Source of the DNA: Streptomyces sp. HUAS 15-9
GTDB lineage: Bacteria; Actinomycetota; Actinomycetes; Streptomycetales; Streptomycetaceae
NCBI RefSeq assembly: GCF_025642155.1
Contig: NZ_CP106798.1
Coordinates: forward strand, 2,852,001 to 2,916,000
Length of the DNA stretch: 64,000 nt
Direction of reading: 5' to 3'
Both the position numbers and the translations under genes were made by a program. Below the pieces are notes generated by a model, which did not search any database, was not told the DNA's origin, and saw only the letters and a program-made list of their open reading frames with translations. Below are positions 56,501 to 64,000 of this stretch, in pieces. Position 1 is the stretch's first letter; every line of letters begins with the position of its first letter.

Positions 56501-57208
56501 ATGTTGCTGCGTCTGCCCACGTCCGTGTCCGAAGCGCAGGGGTTTCTGGCCGAGGGGGCGGTCCCCGTCGGCGGCGCCACGCTGGTGTGGGCCGCCTGGC
56601 AGCGGGACGGCTTTCCCGAGCAGGCGGTGTCGCTGCGCAAGGTGCCCGAGGCGCGGGTGATCGGGGCCGAGGAGGTGGGCGGGGCCGTACTGCTGCACCA
56701 GGTCGACGAGCGGGTGCCGGAGGTGCTGTGGCGGGCGGCGGCCGGGGTGGGCACGGGTGCGGTGCGCCGGACCGCGACGGTCGGTGGCAACCTCGTCGGC
56801 AGCGCGCTGCGCGATCTGCTGCCCGCGGCTCTGGTGCTGGACGCGCGTGCCGTGGTGCTGGCGACGGACGGCACGTACGAGACCGACCTCACCGAGGTCC
56901 TGGCGAAGCGGCCGGTCGTGCTGAAGCTCCGCTGGCACACGCCCCTGGCCAGCGGCTACCGCAAGCTGCCCGGCGAGGCGGGCGGTGCGCCCCCGCTCAT
57001 AGTCGCGGCGGCCGCGCACCCCACGGAACTCCGCGTCGCCGTCCGCGACGGCTACGAGGTCCTCTCCGAAACCCTGCCCCGCGACGCCGCCCCGGCCCAA
57101 CTCCTCGACGCCCTGAGCCACACCCCGCTGGACGCCCTCCCGGACCCGGCCCGCGAGGCCCTCCGGGAGGAGGTCACCACGGTCCTGTCCCAGGCGTCGG
57201 ACGACTGA
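56501..57208 (+). CDS. lone FAD-binding protein of the CO/xanthine dehydrogenase medium-subunit family
   Basis: 235 residues from ATG 56501; the frame is open upstream to 56387. VPVGGATLVWAAWQRDGF and RRTATVGGNLVGS are the FAD-binding motifs of CoxM/CutM/XdhB-type subunits, which pass electrons between a 2Fe-2S and a molybdenum subunit. Neither of those subunits is encoded nearby, and the C-terminal CODH domain is short, so the partner or the function is unknown. Confidence 0.82.
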   Translation: MLLRLPTSVSEAQGFLAEGAVPVGGATLVWAAWQRDGFPEQAVSLRKVPEARVIGAEEVGGAVLLHQVDERVPEVLWRAAAGVGTGAVRRTATVGGNLVGSALRDLLPAALVLDARAVVLATDGTYETDLTEVLAKRPVVLKLRWHTPLASGYRKLPGEAGGAPPLIVAAAAHPTELRVAVRDGYEVLSETLPRDAAPAQLLDALSHTPLDALPDPAREALREEVTTVLSQASDD

Positions 57209-57443
57209 CCTGGGCAAGCAGCGGGGCCCAGACGTTGGACCGACCCGCGCCCGGCAACCGGCGACAGCCCCGCCCACGCGGCACGGAAGCCGAAGGAGCG
57301 GGGAACCGAGCAGCCGCTCGCGCGCATCCCCGCCCCACGACCGGTACCCGTCCGCCACGGCCGTCCGCGACTGGCGGGAGCCCGAGGCGGGGCAGGCCCT
57401 CGGTGACCCGCCCCACCGCGGCGCGGAACGCGTCGGTCCGTGC
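57209..57443. other. 235-bp spacer without a recognised feature
   Basis: GC-rich sequence between the FAD-binding gene and the convergent PfkB kinase gene. Both strands stay open in some frames but with Arg/Pro-rich composition typical of shadow reading. No clear terminator or repeat is seen. Confidence 0.5.
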
Positions 57444-58586
57444 TCAGGCCGGGCGGCGGAAGCCGATCGTCGGGACCGCTCTGCGGCGGGGCCAGGGTCT
57501 GAGGTGTTCCTCCGGAACCAGGTGTTCGAGGAAGGCGTAGCGGCGCAGTGCGGCCGGGTCCTGGCCCTCCACCGATTGGACCCTGCGCCACCATGCCCCG
57601 ACCTCGGACCATCCGGGGGCCGAGAGCGAGCCGCCGAACTCCTGGACGGACAGCGCGGCCGTCAGGCCGGCGAAGGCGAGGCGGTCGGCCAGCGGCCAGC
57701 CGGCCAGGGTCCCGGTGACGAAGCCCGCGACGAACACGTCCCCGGCGCCGGTCGGGTCGAGGGCCTCGACGGCGATCGCGGGGACCTCGGCGGCCTCCCC
57801 GGTCCGCCGGTCCACCGCGTAGGCGCCCTCCGCGCCGAGGGTGACCACCGCCAGCGGTACGAACTCGGTGAGGGCGTGGGCCGCCGCGCGCGGGCAGTCG
57901 GCGCCCGTGTAGCGCTTGGCCTCCTCGGCGTTCGGCAGGAACGCCTCGCAGTGCGCCAGGTCGGCGAGGCCGGCCAGATCCCAGGCGCCCGTGTCGTCCC
58001 AGCCGACGTCCGCGAAGATCCTCGTACCCTCGCTCGCGGCCTGTGCGACCCAGGGTGCGCTCTTGCCGGGTGTCAGGGACGCGACCGCGGCACGCGCGCG
58101 TGGCGGGCAGTCCGGGGCTGGCTCCTCGGGGGGCGGCTCGTGGCCGTGGGAGACCATCGTGCGCTCGCCCTCGTACGCCATGGAGACCGTGACCGGGGAG
58201 TGCCAGCCGGGGACCGTGCGCGACGGTGACAGGTCGATGCCCTCGCCCTGGGCGAGCACGTCCCAGCAGTAGTCACCGTAGTGGTCGTCGCCGAAGGCCG
58301 CCGCGAGGGACGTTTTCAGGCCGAGGCGGGCCAGGGCCGTCGCCATGTTCGCCACGCCTCCGGGGCTCGAGCCCATGCCCCGCGCCCAGGACTCGGTCCC
58401 GCGCACGGGAGCCGAGTCGAGGCCGGTGAAGATGATGTCCAGGAAGACGGTGCCCGTGAGGTAGACGTCCCAGGGCGGGTCGTCCGGCGCGCGCAGGACG
58501 GCCAGTGGATCGACCTGGGCCGGACTGTGCTGCGGGTCTGTGAGGTGCTCCGGTTCCTCCCCGGCAGACGCGTTGGACGCGGTCAC
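57444..58586 (-). CDS. PfkB-family carbohydrate kinase
   Basis: 380 residues from GTG 58586, seven bases after GGGAG. The ribokinase fold shows WDVYLTGTVFLDIIFTGL, GGVANMATALARLG (PfkB motif 1) and DPTGAGDVFVAGF (motif 2, anion hole and catalytic Asp). The substrate is a sugar or nucleoside that cannot be specified. The divergently arranged neighbours do not point to a pathway. Confidence 0.9.
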   Translation of the reverse strand: MTASNASAGEEPEHLTDPQHSPAQVDPLAVLRAPDDPPWDVYLTGTVFLDIIFTGLDSAPVRGTESWARGMGSSPGGVANMATALARLGLKTSLAAAFGDDHYGDYCWDVLAQGEGIDLSPSRTVPGWHSPVTVSMAYEGERTMVSHGHEPPPEEPAPDCPPRARAAVASLTPGKSAPWVAQAASEGTRIFADVGWDDTGAWDLAGLADLAHCEAFLPNAEEAKRYTGADCPRAAAHALTEFVPLAVVTLGAEGAYAVDRRTGEAAEVPAIAVEALDPTGAGDVFVAGFVTGTLAGWPLADRLAFAGLTAALSVQEFGGSLSAPGWSEVGAWWRRVQSVEGQDPAALRRYAFLEHLVPEEHLRPWPRRRAVPTIGFRRPA

Positions 58587-58687
58587 GGTGCGCTCCCTGA
58601 CTGGTGCGGATCTGGCCAGTGTGCACCACGTCACGGACAGCACGACCGCTCTCGTACCGGAGCCCCTCGTACGGAGACCGGCGGCCC

Positions 58688-59977
58688 CTACCAGCGAGGC
58701 ATCGTGGGCGTCACCCACCCCGGTTCGCTCACCCGCATCGCCGCCGCGTCGTCCCGGTCCCTGAGCGACCCGTCGTTCCGCGCCCACCTGCGGTGCAGGA
58801 CCTCCAGCCGGTCGCGGTCCAGTTCGATGCCGAGGCCGGGGGCGTCGGAGACGGTGATCCGGCCGCCGGAGAAGGAGAGCCGCTCGGTCAGGACGTCCTC
58901 CGACTGCCAGGGGTAGTGGGAGTCGCAGGCGTGGTGGAGCCGGGGCACGGTCGACGCGACGTGGGTCATCGCGGCCAGGCTGATCCCCAGGTGGGTGTTG
59001 GAGTGCATGGACACCCCGACGCCGAAGGTGTCGCAGATCGCCGCGAGGTGCTGGGTGTTGCGCAGCCCACCCCAGTAGTGGTGGTCGGAGAGCACCACCT
59101 GCACGGCGTCCCGTGTGAACGCCTCCTTGATCTCGGCGAAGGTCGTCACGCACATGTTGGTGGCGAGCGGGACGTCGGTGCCGGCGGACACCTCGGCCAT
59201 CGCCGGGGTGCCGAGCGCCGGGTCCTCCAGGTACTCGAGGACGTCAGCCAGTTCCTTCGCCACCTTCAGCGAGGTCTCCACCGACCAGGCGCCGTTGGGG
59301 TCGAGGCGCAGGGGGTGCCCGGGGAACGCCTCGGCCAGCGCGCGTACGGCGGCGATCTCCTCGTCGGGCGGGAAGACACCGCCCTTGAGCTTGAAGGAGG
59401 TGAAGCCGTAGCGGTCCTTGAACTTCCGTGCCTGCTCGACGACTCCGGCCGGGTCGAGCGCGGCGCCCCAGTCGTCCGCCTCGGCCGGCACGCCCTGCGG
59501 ATGGGCCGCCCACTTGTAGAAGAGGTAGGCGCTGTACTCGACCGAGTCCCGCACCTTGCCGCCGAGCAGCGCGTGGACCGGCAGGCCGAGCGCCCTGCCC
59601 TGGGCGTCCAGGCAGGCGACCTCGAAGGCGGAGAGGACGGAGAGCCGGAGCTTGTCGGCGGTCTGGACGCCGCGCAGTCCGCCGACGTCGACGGCGTCCT
59701 CGACCCGGGAGTCATCGACGGGGACGTCGAGGGTGAACAGAGCGTTCACGTCCGTGACCCGGCGACCGATCAGACGGTCGGCGAGCGGGCGGGCCGGCTC
59801 CAGGTACTTGGTGTCGCCGTACGTCTCGCCGAGCCCGGTGGTCCCGTCGGCCGTCTCCACCTCCACGATCAGCCGGGGGGTGTACGGCTGGTGCACGCCC
59901 TGTGTGTTCAGCAGCGGCGGGTCGGCGACCAGGATGGGCGTCAGCCGTACCTCGGTGATGGTCAGGTCACGGGTCAC
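58688..59977 (-). CDS. glucarate-dehydratase-like enolase-superfamily enzyme
   Basis: 429 residues. The enolase-superfamily barrel has SFKLKGG (Lys-x-Lys base), metal ligands in RLDPNGAW and EYLEDPA, and SMHSNTHLGIS (catalytic His), as in the glucarate dehydratase subgroup. The N-terminal GVHQPYTPRLIVEVET fits. It dehydrates an acid sugar such as D-glucarate; substrate precision is inferred. It is divergent from the MFS gene at 60279, possibly its transporter. Confidence 0.9.
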   Translation of the reverse strand: MTRDLTITEVRLTPILVADPPLLNTQGVHQPYTPRLIVEVETADGTTGLGETYGDTKYLEPARPLADRLIGRRVTDVNALFTLDVPVDDSRVEDAVDVGGLRGVQTADKLRLSVLSAFEVACLDAQGRALGLPVHALLGGKVRDSVEYSAYLFYKWAAHPQGVPAEADDWGAALDPAGVVEQARKFKDRYGFTSFKLKGGVFPPDEEIAAVRALAEAFPGHPLRLDPNGAWSVETSLKVAKELADVLEYLEDPALGTPAMAEVSAGTDVPLATNMCVTTFAEIKEAFTRDAVQVVLSDHHYWGGLRNTQHLAAICDTFGVGVSMHSNTHLGISLAAMTHVASTVPRLHHACDSHYPWQSEDVLTERLSFSGGRITVSDAPGLGIELDRDRLEVLHRRWARNDGSLRDRDDAAAMRVSEPGWVTPTMPRW

Positions 59978-60278
59978 AGGGCGGCTCCTACGAGGTCGAG
60001 TCCGGACGTCATCTCCCCATCACAGACGCCGTCCATGTATGAGAACTGAGATTAGATAGGCGAACAGCGGCCGTCAACGGCACCCTCCACCGCGCCAGCA
60101 ATGGCGCGCATTGCTACCCGCCTCCCCTCATCCCAAACAGAAGGTGACCCACATCACATCCAACGCCCTTTTCCCCAACCGCCTGATTGATACAACTTGC
60201 TCGCGCGTTCCTGTCCGTCGACGGTCGTCGCCCCCTCCCCTTTCCGAGCCGCTCCTTTCGCATGCCCCAGGAACGCCC
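59978..60278. promoter_or_regulatory. divergent promoter region between the enolase-type gene and the MFS gene
   Basis: 301 bases with no gene. An AT-richer patch near 60030-60060 (AACTGAGATTAGATAGG) is the likeliest promoter of the leftward gene. No strong palindrome was recognised. Confidence 0.4.
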
Positions 60279-61526
60279 GTGTCCGCCCCCCGCACCACTC
60301 CCTGGCCCCTCGTCGCCCTTTTCACGGCCGGGTACCTCGCTCCGTATCTGCTGCCCACCACCGTCGGCAGACTCGACACGGGGCTTCCCCTCTCCCCCAC
60401 CCAGGCCGGTGCCATCGGCAGTGCCCTGCTGCTGAGTTCGGCGGCGGCGGGCTTTCTGCTGGCGTCCAGGGTCGACCGGATCGGGGCACGCACACTCGCC
60501 CGCGCCGGACTCCTGCTCGCCGTCCTCGGCTACGGCGGGGCCGCCCTCACCACGGTCGTACCGGCCGTCGTCGTGGGCGCGCTCGTCGGCGGGTTCGGCT
60601 CGGGTACGGTCACCGCGGTCGCCGCCACCGGCATCGCCGCAATGGGGGCGCCCCCTGCTCGAGCGGAGTCGAGAGCTTGGGGGAGCGATCCGCACCGCGC
60701 CTCCATCCTGGGCCTGCTCAGCGTCTCCGCGCTCGCGGGCGCCGTCTATCTGACGGTCCCGCACCTCGGCGCGGGCCATGGCCAGCCCCTGGCCGCGCTC
60801 GCGCTCACCGCGCTGGCCGCATGGCCGCTCACCGGCCGGCTCTCGCTCCGTACGGCACCCGCGCGCACCCTGCCCGGCAGACCGCCGCTTCCCCACCGGC
60901 GCTCCGGCCTGGTCCTGGTCGCCGCCATGCCCTGCTGGTCCCTCGTGCAGAACTCCCTGTGGGGCGTCAGCGGCCGTATCGGCCTCGCCCAGGCGCACCT
61001 CACGGAGGTCACCGTCGGCACGGTCTTCGCGGTCGCGCTCGGCGCCGCGTTGATCGGGGTACTGGGTGCGGGGGCGCTCGGCCCGCGACTGGGTCTGGCC
61101 ACACCCATCGGTGCCGGTACGGCGCTCATCGCGGTCTGCGTCGCGCTCAGCGCGTCCGCGACCGACCTGATGACCTTCGCGGCGGGCGAGATCGCCTGGA
61201 ACGTGCTCTACCCGGTCGTGCTGTCGTACATGATCGGCCTCGCCGCCTCCCTGGACCCGCGCGGCCGCTGGGCGGTCCTGGTCGGCTCGGCCGCGTCACT
61301 GGGCACGGCGGCGGGACCGCTGACCGGCAGTGTGCTGTCGGCGCGGGCGGGGTTCCCGGTCATGGGCGCGATCCTCGCCGCCGGTCTGCTCGTGATCGCC
61401 GTACCGCTGACGGCCGTGGCCCTCAGGCGCCGGCCCGTCGCGGCCCCTCGGGCCCTGGAGGACGCCGTCGTACATATCGAGATCCCGGCCTACGAGAACT
61501 CGTACGCCTCCACCGCGGCGATATAG
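60279..61526 (+). CDS. MFS transporter
   Basis: 415 residues from GTG 60279 (AGGAA six bases upstream); the frame is open upstream but reads as an unlikely leader. About 12 membrane segments with SPTQAGAIGSALLLSSAAAGFLLASRVDRIGARTLARAG. Substrate unknown. A 44-bp repeat is inserted in frame at 60642-60685 and adds MGAPPARAESRAWGS in a loop. The 3' end overlaps the adenosine deaminase gene by 37 bases. Confidence 0.88.
   Translation: MSAPRTTPWPLVALFTAGYLAPYLLPTTVGRLDTGLPLSPTQAGAIGSALLLSSAAAGFLLASRVDRIGARTLARAGLLLAVLGYGGAALTTVVPAVVVGALVGGFGSGTVTAVAATGIAAMGAPPARAESRAWGSDPHRASILGLLSVSALAGAVYLTVPHLGAGHGQPLAALALTALAAWPLTGRLSLRTAPARTLPGRPPLPHRRSGLVLVAAMPCWSLVQNSLWGVSGRIGLAQAHLTEVTVGTVFAVALGAALIGVLGAGALGPRLGLATPIGAGTALIAVCVALSASATDLMTFAAGEIAWNVLYPVVLSYMIGLAASLDPRGRWAVLVGSAASLGTAAGPLTGSVLSARAGFPVMGAILAAGLLVIAVPLTAVALRRRPVAAPRALEDAVVHIEIPAYENSYASTAAI
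60642..60685 (-). repeat. 44-bp palindromic interspersed repeat, copy 3
   Basis: Reverse orientation relative to copies 1 and 2: ATGGGGG at the left and CTTGGGGGAG at the right, with core CTCGAGCGGAGTCGAGAG. It is within the MFS gene and keeps its frame. Confidence 0.9.
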
Positions 61527-62482
61527 CGCGCCCGCCGCTCCTCGTCGTCCTCCAGGAAGGACGCGAGGAAGGAGTTGCGGGCCAGGTCGCGCATCTGCTC
61601 CTTGGTCAGCCCGAGGGCGTCGCGCACCGCGTGGTAGTTGTCGGCGACGTAGCCGCCGAAGTAGGCGGGGTCGTCGGAGTTGACCGTGCACAGCAGCCCG
61701 GCCTCGATCATCGCGCGCAGCGGGTGCTCCGCCAGGACGTCGACGGCCCGCAGCCGGACGTTGGAGAGCGGGCAGAGGGTGAGCGGGATCCGTTCCCGCA
61801 CCAGCCGCTCCACCAGCGCGGGGTCCTCCATGCAGCGCAGCCCGTGGTCGACGCGCTCGACACCGAGCACGTCCAGGGCCTCGGTGATGTACGCGGGCGG
61901 CCCCTCCTCGCCCGCGTGCGCCACGCGCCGCAGTCCGAGCTCGGCGGCGGCCTCGTACACCTCGCGGAACTTGACCGGCGGGTGGCCGACCTCGGCCGAG
62001 TCGAGGCCGACCCCGGTGATCCGGTCGAGGTAGGGCCAGGCCGCCTCCAGCGTCTCCAGCGCCGAGTCGGCGGACTCGTCCCGCAGGAAGCACATGATCA
62101 GCCGGGTGGAGACGCCGTGGTTCTGCTCGCTGTTCCCGAGCGCCCGCCACAGCCCCTCGACGACCGTGCCCATCGGGACGCCGCGGGCGATGTGCGCCTG
62201 CGGGTCGAAGAAGATCTCCGCGTGCCGCACGCCCTGCGCGGCGGCGCGGGCGAGGTATTCGTTCGCGAGGTCCTCGAAGTCCCGCTCGGTGCGCAGGACG
62301 GCCATGAGCTCGTAGTACAGGTTCAGGAAGGACTGGAGGTCCTCGAACTGATACGCCTTGCGCAGCTCGTCCGTGTCCGCGTACGGCAACCGGACGCCGT
62401 TGCGCCCGGCGAGCCGGAACGCCAGCTCGGGCTCCAGGGTGCCTTCGATGTGAAGGTGCAGTTCTGCTTTCGGGAGGGGCAT
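61490..62482 (-). CDS. add: adenosine deaminase
   Basis: 330 residues. KAELHLHIEGTL holds the HxH zinc ligands, HAGEEG the substrate His/Glu region, VDHGLRC and NSDDPAYFG the remaining His and Asp residues. It converts adenosine to inosine in purine salvage. It follows the RNase Z gene by 20 bases on the same strand. Confidence 0.93.
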   Translation of the reverse strand: MPLPKAELHLHIEGTLEPELAFRLAGRNGVRLPYADTDELRKAYQFEDLQSFLNLYYELMAVLRTERDFEDLANEYLARAAAQGVRHAEIFFDPQAHIARGVPMGTVVEGLWRALGNSEQNHGVSTRLIMCFLRDESADSALETLEAAWPYLDRITGVGLDSAEVGHPPVKFREVYEAAAELGLRRVAHAGEEGPPAYITEALDVLGVERVDHGLRCMEDPALVERLVRERIPLTLCPLSNVRLRAVDVLAEHPLRAMIEAGLLCTVNSDDPAYFGGYVADNYHAVRDALGLTKEQMRDLARNSFLASFLEDDEERRARYIAAVEAYEFS

Positions 62483-62502
62483 CGAAGAATCGTAAGCGGA
62501 AC

Positions 62503-63408
62503 CTACCGGCGCTTCGGGACCGGCACTCGCAGAAGATCGTGGGCCACCGTCAGCTCGCCCTCGAACCCGGCCGCCCGTGCCTGCCGCTCGAACTCCTCCG
62601 GTTCGGAGTAGCGCTGGCTGAAGTGGGTGAGCACGAGGTGCCGCACCCCCGCGTCCCGGGCCGCTCCCGCCGCCTGGCCCGCCGTCAGATGGCCGTGCTC
62701 GACGGCGAGTTCCAGGTCCTCGTCGAGGAAGGTGGACTCGATGACGAGCATGTCGCAGCCCTCGGCCAGCGCATGCACCCCGTCACACAGCCTCGTGTCC
62801 ATGACGAACGCGAACCGCTGCCCGCGCCGCACCTCGCTGACGTCGTCGAGGCGCACACCCCTGAGGACTCCCTCGCGCTGGATCCGGCCGACGTCCGGCC
62901 CCTTGATCCCGTGCTCGGCGAGCCGCTCGGGCAGCATGCGGCGACCGTCGGGCTCGATGAGCCGGTAGCCGTACGACTCGACGGGGTGGGACAGCTTCCG
63001 GGCCTCCAGTGTGTACGACGGAGTCACCGCGAGCCGCCCGTCGGTGTCCACCGGCGCCTCGGTGAGCTCCACCGTCTCCCGGTAGGCGGTCGCGTACCGC
63101 AGCCGGGCGAAGAAGCGCTGCCCGGAGCGGGGGTAGTGGGCGGTGACCGGATGCGGGACCTTGTCGAGGTTGATCCGCTGGATGACACCGGCCAGGCCCA
63201 GCGAATGGTCCCCGTGGAAGTGGGTGACGCAGATCCGGTTCAGGTCGTGCGCGGCGACCCCGGCACGCAGCATCTGGCGCTGCGTGCCCTCGCCGGGGTC
63301 GAACAGGATGCCCTCGCCGTCCCAGCGCAGCAGATAGCCGTTGTGGTTGCGGTGCCGGGTCGGGACCTGGCTGGCGGTGCCGAGGACCACCAGTTCACGT
63401 ACGGACAC
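62503..63408 (-). CDS. rnz: ribonuclease Z
   Basis: 301 residues. The metallo-beta-lactamase motif [11 protein letters not shown] plus [28 protein letters not shown] and HFSQRY match tRNA 3' endonucleases. It trims the 3' trailer of tRNA precursors. A full-length member of the family; it lies 6 bases after the HIT gene. Confidence 0.95.
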   Translation of the reverse strand: MSVRELVVLGTASQVPTRHRNHNGYLLRWDGEGILFDPGEGTQRQMLRAGVAAHDLNRICVTHFHGDHSLGLAGVIQRINLDKVPHPVTAHYPRSGQRFFARLRYATAYRETVELTEAPVDTDGRLAVTPSYTLEARKLSHPVESYGYRLIEPDGRRMLPERLAEHGIKGPDVGRIQREGVLRGVRLDDVSEVRRGQRFAFVMDTRLCDGVHALAEGCDMLVIESTFLDEDLELAVEHGHLTAGQAAGAARDAGVRHLVLTHFSQRYSEPEEFERQARAAGFEGELTVAHDLLRVPVPKRR

Positions 63409-63414
63409 GGTGAA

Positions 63415-63768
63415 TTATCCGGGGGGCCAGTGCATGCCGCGGCCGCCGAGGATGTGCGCGTGGGCGTGCCAGACGGTCTGCCCCGCGCCGCTGCCGGTGT
63501 TGAAGACGACGCGGTAGCTCTCCAGCTTTTCCTCGTCGGCGACCACCTGGGCCTCGCGCAGTATGTCCGCGGCGATGGCCGGTTCGGCCGCGGCGAGTTC
63601 GGCAGCGTTCTTGTAGTGCACCCTGGGGATCACCAGGACGTGGGTGGGTGCCTGGGGGTTGATGTCCCGGAAGGCGACGGTCGTCTCCGTCTCACGGACG
63701 ATCGTCGCCGGGATGTGCCCTTCGACGATCTTGCAGAACAGGCAGTCGTCCTGCGGCTCCCCTGCCAT
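63415..63768 (-). CDS. HIT-family nucleotide-binding protein
   Basis: 117 residues. CLFCKIVEGHIPA carries the N-terminal CxxC often seen in HinT proteins, and WHAHAHILGG is the histidine triad. The family hydrolyses AMP-conjugates such as AMP-lysine. It precedes rnz and add on the same strand. Confidence 0.94.
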   Translation of the reverse strand: MAGEPQDDCLFCKIVEGHIPATIVRETETTVAFRDINPQAPTHVLVIPRVHYKNAAELAAAEPAIAADILREAQVVADEEKLESYRVVFNTGSGAGQTVWHAHAHILGGRGMHWPPG

Positions 63769-63857
63769 TCGGTTCCCTCCGGGGTTCGGCGGTCGCGGTA
63801 CCGGGGGGCATCGTATCGTCGTCGGCCGACGGGCCGTCCGTGGCCTCGCGCGCGGCC

Positions 63858-64000
63858 TCAGCCGGGCAGGCCCGGCGGAGTCTTGGCGGGCCGCTCCTCC
63901 AGCGCCGCCAGCGCGAGCCTGATCGCCTCGTCCAGCTGAGGGTCCCTGCCCGCCGCCCAGTCCTGTGGCCGCTGGACCACCTCCACGTCCGGGTCCACCC
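63858..64000 (-). CDS. tricorn-like S41 peptidase, C-terminal end only
   Basis: Only the last 47 codons are in the window: VDPDVEVVQRPQDWAAGRDP and QLDEAIRLALAALEERPAKTPP end at TGA 63858. This tail is the conserved C-terminus of tricorn protease homologues (after the S41 catalytic domain), which degrade oligopeptides downstream of the proteasome. The catalytic part lies outside the window. Confidence 0.75.
   Translation of the reverse strand, partial: VDPDVEVVQRPQDWAAGRDPQLDEAIRLALAALEERPAKTPPGLPG

Noticed and set aside
57209..57443. A possible small gene between the FAD-binding and PfkB genes
   Set aside because: No start with SD, no recognisable motif and Arg/Pro-rich translations in every frame.

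Overview
The window is a high-GC, gene-dense stretch of a Streptomyces-type actinomycete chromosome. This is inferred from the codon bias, the many GTG starts and ATGA/GTGA gene overlaps, the block glyS-znuACB-zur-uppS-recO, the block phoH-ybeY-hlyC-mmcQ-(cytidine-deaminase-like)-era, and the leuA leader peptide followed by an M4 protease and its emfourin-type inhibitor. No tRNA or rRNA gene and no CRISPR array were seen. About 60 protein genes are supported; most are ordinary core or conditional metabolism.

Layout. 1-6.3 kb: two glycoside hydrolase/debranching genes and an LTA-synthase-like membrane phosphatase-fold protein with a tandem-repeat tail. 6.3-11.7 kb: dusB, two DHA2 drug exporters, an MmyB-type regulator and a small zinc-finger-like protein. 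11.7-13.3 kb: a TnpB (IS200/IS605-type) element without tnpA, a structured non-coding patch and a partial MITE end. 13.3-16.8 kb: TetR plus aldo/keto reductase with a perfect operator, a GH18 chitinase with paired DasR-like sites, and a LysE exporter. 16.9-26.1 kb: glyS, the zinc uptake operon znuACB with zur and a Zur box, a histidine phosphatase, uppS, recO, DUF1266. 26.2-34.9 kb: a GntR/FadR regulator, a four-gene oligopeptide-type ABC importer (one permease fused to an ATPase), a neuraminate-lyase-like aldolase and a secreted sialidase; together these look like a sialic-acid scavenging locus. 35.0-39.3 kb: a perfect MITE, a two-component system whose kinase N-terminus appears frameshifted, and an MMPL exporter. 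39.4-46.6 kb: a TerB-like protein, leuA with its leader peptide, the M4 protease/emfourin pair, beta-glucosidase with a sugar-transporter-like protein, and a PIN-domain remnant. 46.6-52.5 kb: era, then an apparent insertion carrying amt-glnK and three WxL/WxLIP-like secreted or anchored proteins. 52.6-56.3 kb: the mmcQ/hlyC/ybeY/phoH group. 56.5-64.0 kb: a lone CoxM-like FAD protein, a PfkB kinase, a glucarate-dehydratase-like enzyme, an MFS transporter, adenosine deaminase, RNase Z, a HIT protein and the end of a tricorn-like S41 protease.

Beyond the genes, the window holds several kinds of small repeats: a 44-bp palindromic element inserted in frame into three unrelated coding sequences, a 183-bp MITE with a CTAG target duplication plus a partial relative, and two TnpB-type right-end (omega-RNA-like) hairpins, one attached to tnpB and one solitary at the end of the ABC transporter operon. 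Operators can be read directly for the zinc operon, the chitinase, the TetR/aldo-keto reductase unit, the MmyB-type regulator and the sialic-acid-like locus.
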